Of a stretch of DNA of 7,498 nucleotides, positions 7,253 through 7,498 are shown in pieces; the stretch's first letter is position 1, and each line of letters starts with the position of its first letter. Both the position numbers and the translations under genes were made by a program. The DNA comes from JAABRU01 sp964505535. Its GTDB lineage: Bacteria > Desulfobacterota > Desulfobacteria > Desulfobacterales > Desulfococcaceae. The notes under the pieces are model-generated. The model did not search any database. It was not told where the DNA came from and saw only the letters and a program-made list of their open reading frames with translations. Where the stretch lies: NCBI GenBank assembly GCA_964505535.1, contig CAZDIU010000262.1, positions 1 to 7,498 on the forward strand. Reading direction: 5' to 3'.

Positions 7253-7498
7253 ATGCCGGAAACGCTTCCGCAATTGGGTGAAGGGCCGACAGAATATGGC
7301 AAATCCGGAGATTATCGCCCAAAGAAAATGAACACAGAATTAAAAATCAGGATACTCACCATTATTAAATCAAACAGTGTTCAATTATCTGAATGTGTTA
7401 AAGATGGAAACAAATTCACAGCAATGGGAATTACCTTTAATATCGATTCGCCATTGGTTTTGTCCAATGCGGAACACAGAGATTCCGAACAGTATCCC
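7253..7498 (+). CDS. Unrecognised hypothetical protein, N-terminal part (partial)
   Basis: The frame is open from ATG 7253 through the right edge (82 codons, no stop). AGGAA (7241-7245) stands 7 nt before the ATG, which supports this start; an internal ATG at 7328 (MNTELKIRILTIIKSN) is an alternative with a weaker leader. The first 25 residues are polar and Gly/Pro-rich (GEGPTEYGKSGDYRPKK). A short hydrophobic stretch, ELKIRILTIIKS, follows, then a mixed region ending LVLSNAEHRDSEQYP. I see no motif that names a function. The local base composition is more AT-rich than in clpB, in keeping with accessory DNA. It may be a real gene start or a chance open frame. Confidence 0.45.
   Translation, partial: MPETLPQLGEGPTEYGKSGDYRPKKMNTELKIRILTIIKSNSVQLSECVKDGNKFTAMGITFNIDSPLVLSNAEHRDSEQYP

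Noticed and set aside
7256..7270. CGGAAACGCTTCCG inverted repeat as a terminator
   Set aside because: The stem is only 5 bp with no T run and it lies inside the partial open frame.
7207..7281. Mini frame MDSDEIINNLKQEQTHAG... of 24 codons
   Set aside because: Its ribosome site is poor and it ends at TGA 7279; it overlaps the better supported frame at 7253.

Overview
The window looks like a chromosomal stretch from a Gram-negative anaerobe, most likely a deltaproteobacterium of the Desulfobacterota type. This is inferred from protein style only: a TAXI-type solute-binding protein, a Desulfobacteria-like AAA+/Fis-HTH regulator and an acidic protein with a deltaproteobacterial-style C-terminal helix. 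No rRNA or other taxonomic marker is present.

Left to right: (1) positions 2-595 (+) hold the C-terminal part of a TAXI-family TRAP solute-binding protein, cut by the window edge. (2) A perfect 15-bp hairpin with flanking A and T runs (633-666) separates it from (3) clpB (741-3359, -), a complete ClpB disaggregase. (4) After a 119-bp AT-rich gap, and on the same strand, comes a 338-residue AAA+ regulator with a Fis-type HTH (3479-4495, -). It resembles sigma-54 activators but has neither a receiver domain nor the GAFTGA loop. (5) A 277-bp divergent intergenic region carries a strong sigma-70-type promoter with an 18-bp palindrome over the predicted start site. (6) It drives a long acidic low-complexity protein (4773-6752, +) with about ten degenerate copies of a DPDAxTVIAP-like motif. 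Its C-terminal amphipathic helix is interrupted by an in-frame TAA, and the same helix pattern continues for 31 more codons to a TAG at 6846. (7) Next come a perfect 14-bp hairpin, a small antitoxin-like gene (6930-7181, +), a possible scrap of a PIN-toxin start, and (8) the beginning of an unrecognised gene that runs off the right edge (7253-7498, +).

The regulator and clpB could be co-transcribed, and the regulator is divergent from the acidic protein, so it is a natural candidate to control that promoter; this is inference. The most unusual content lies at 3479-6848: a sigma-54-type ATPase stripped of its sigma-54 contact loop, facing a repetitive, possibly post-translationally modified acidic protein whose last helix is broken by a stop. 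The right end (from about 6750) looks like accessory, possibly decaying sequence.
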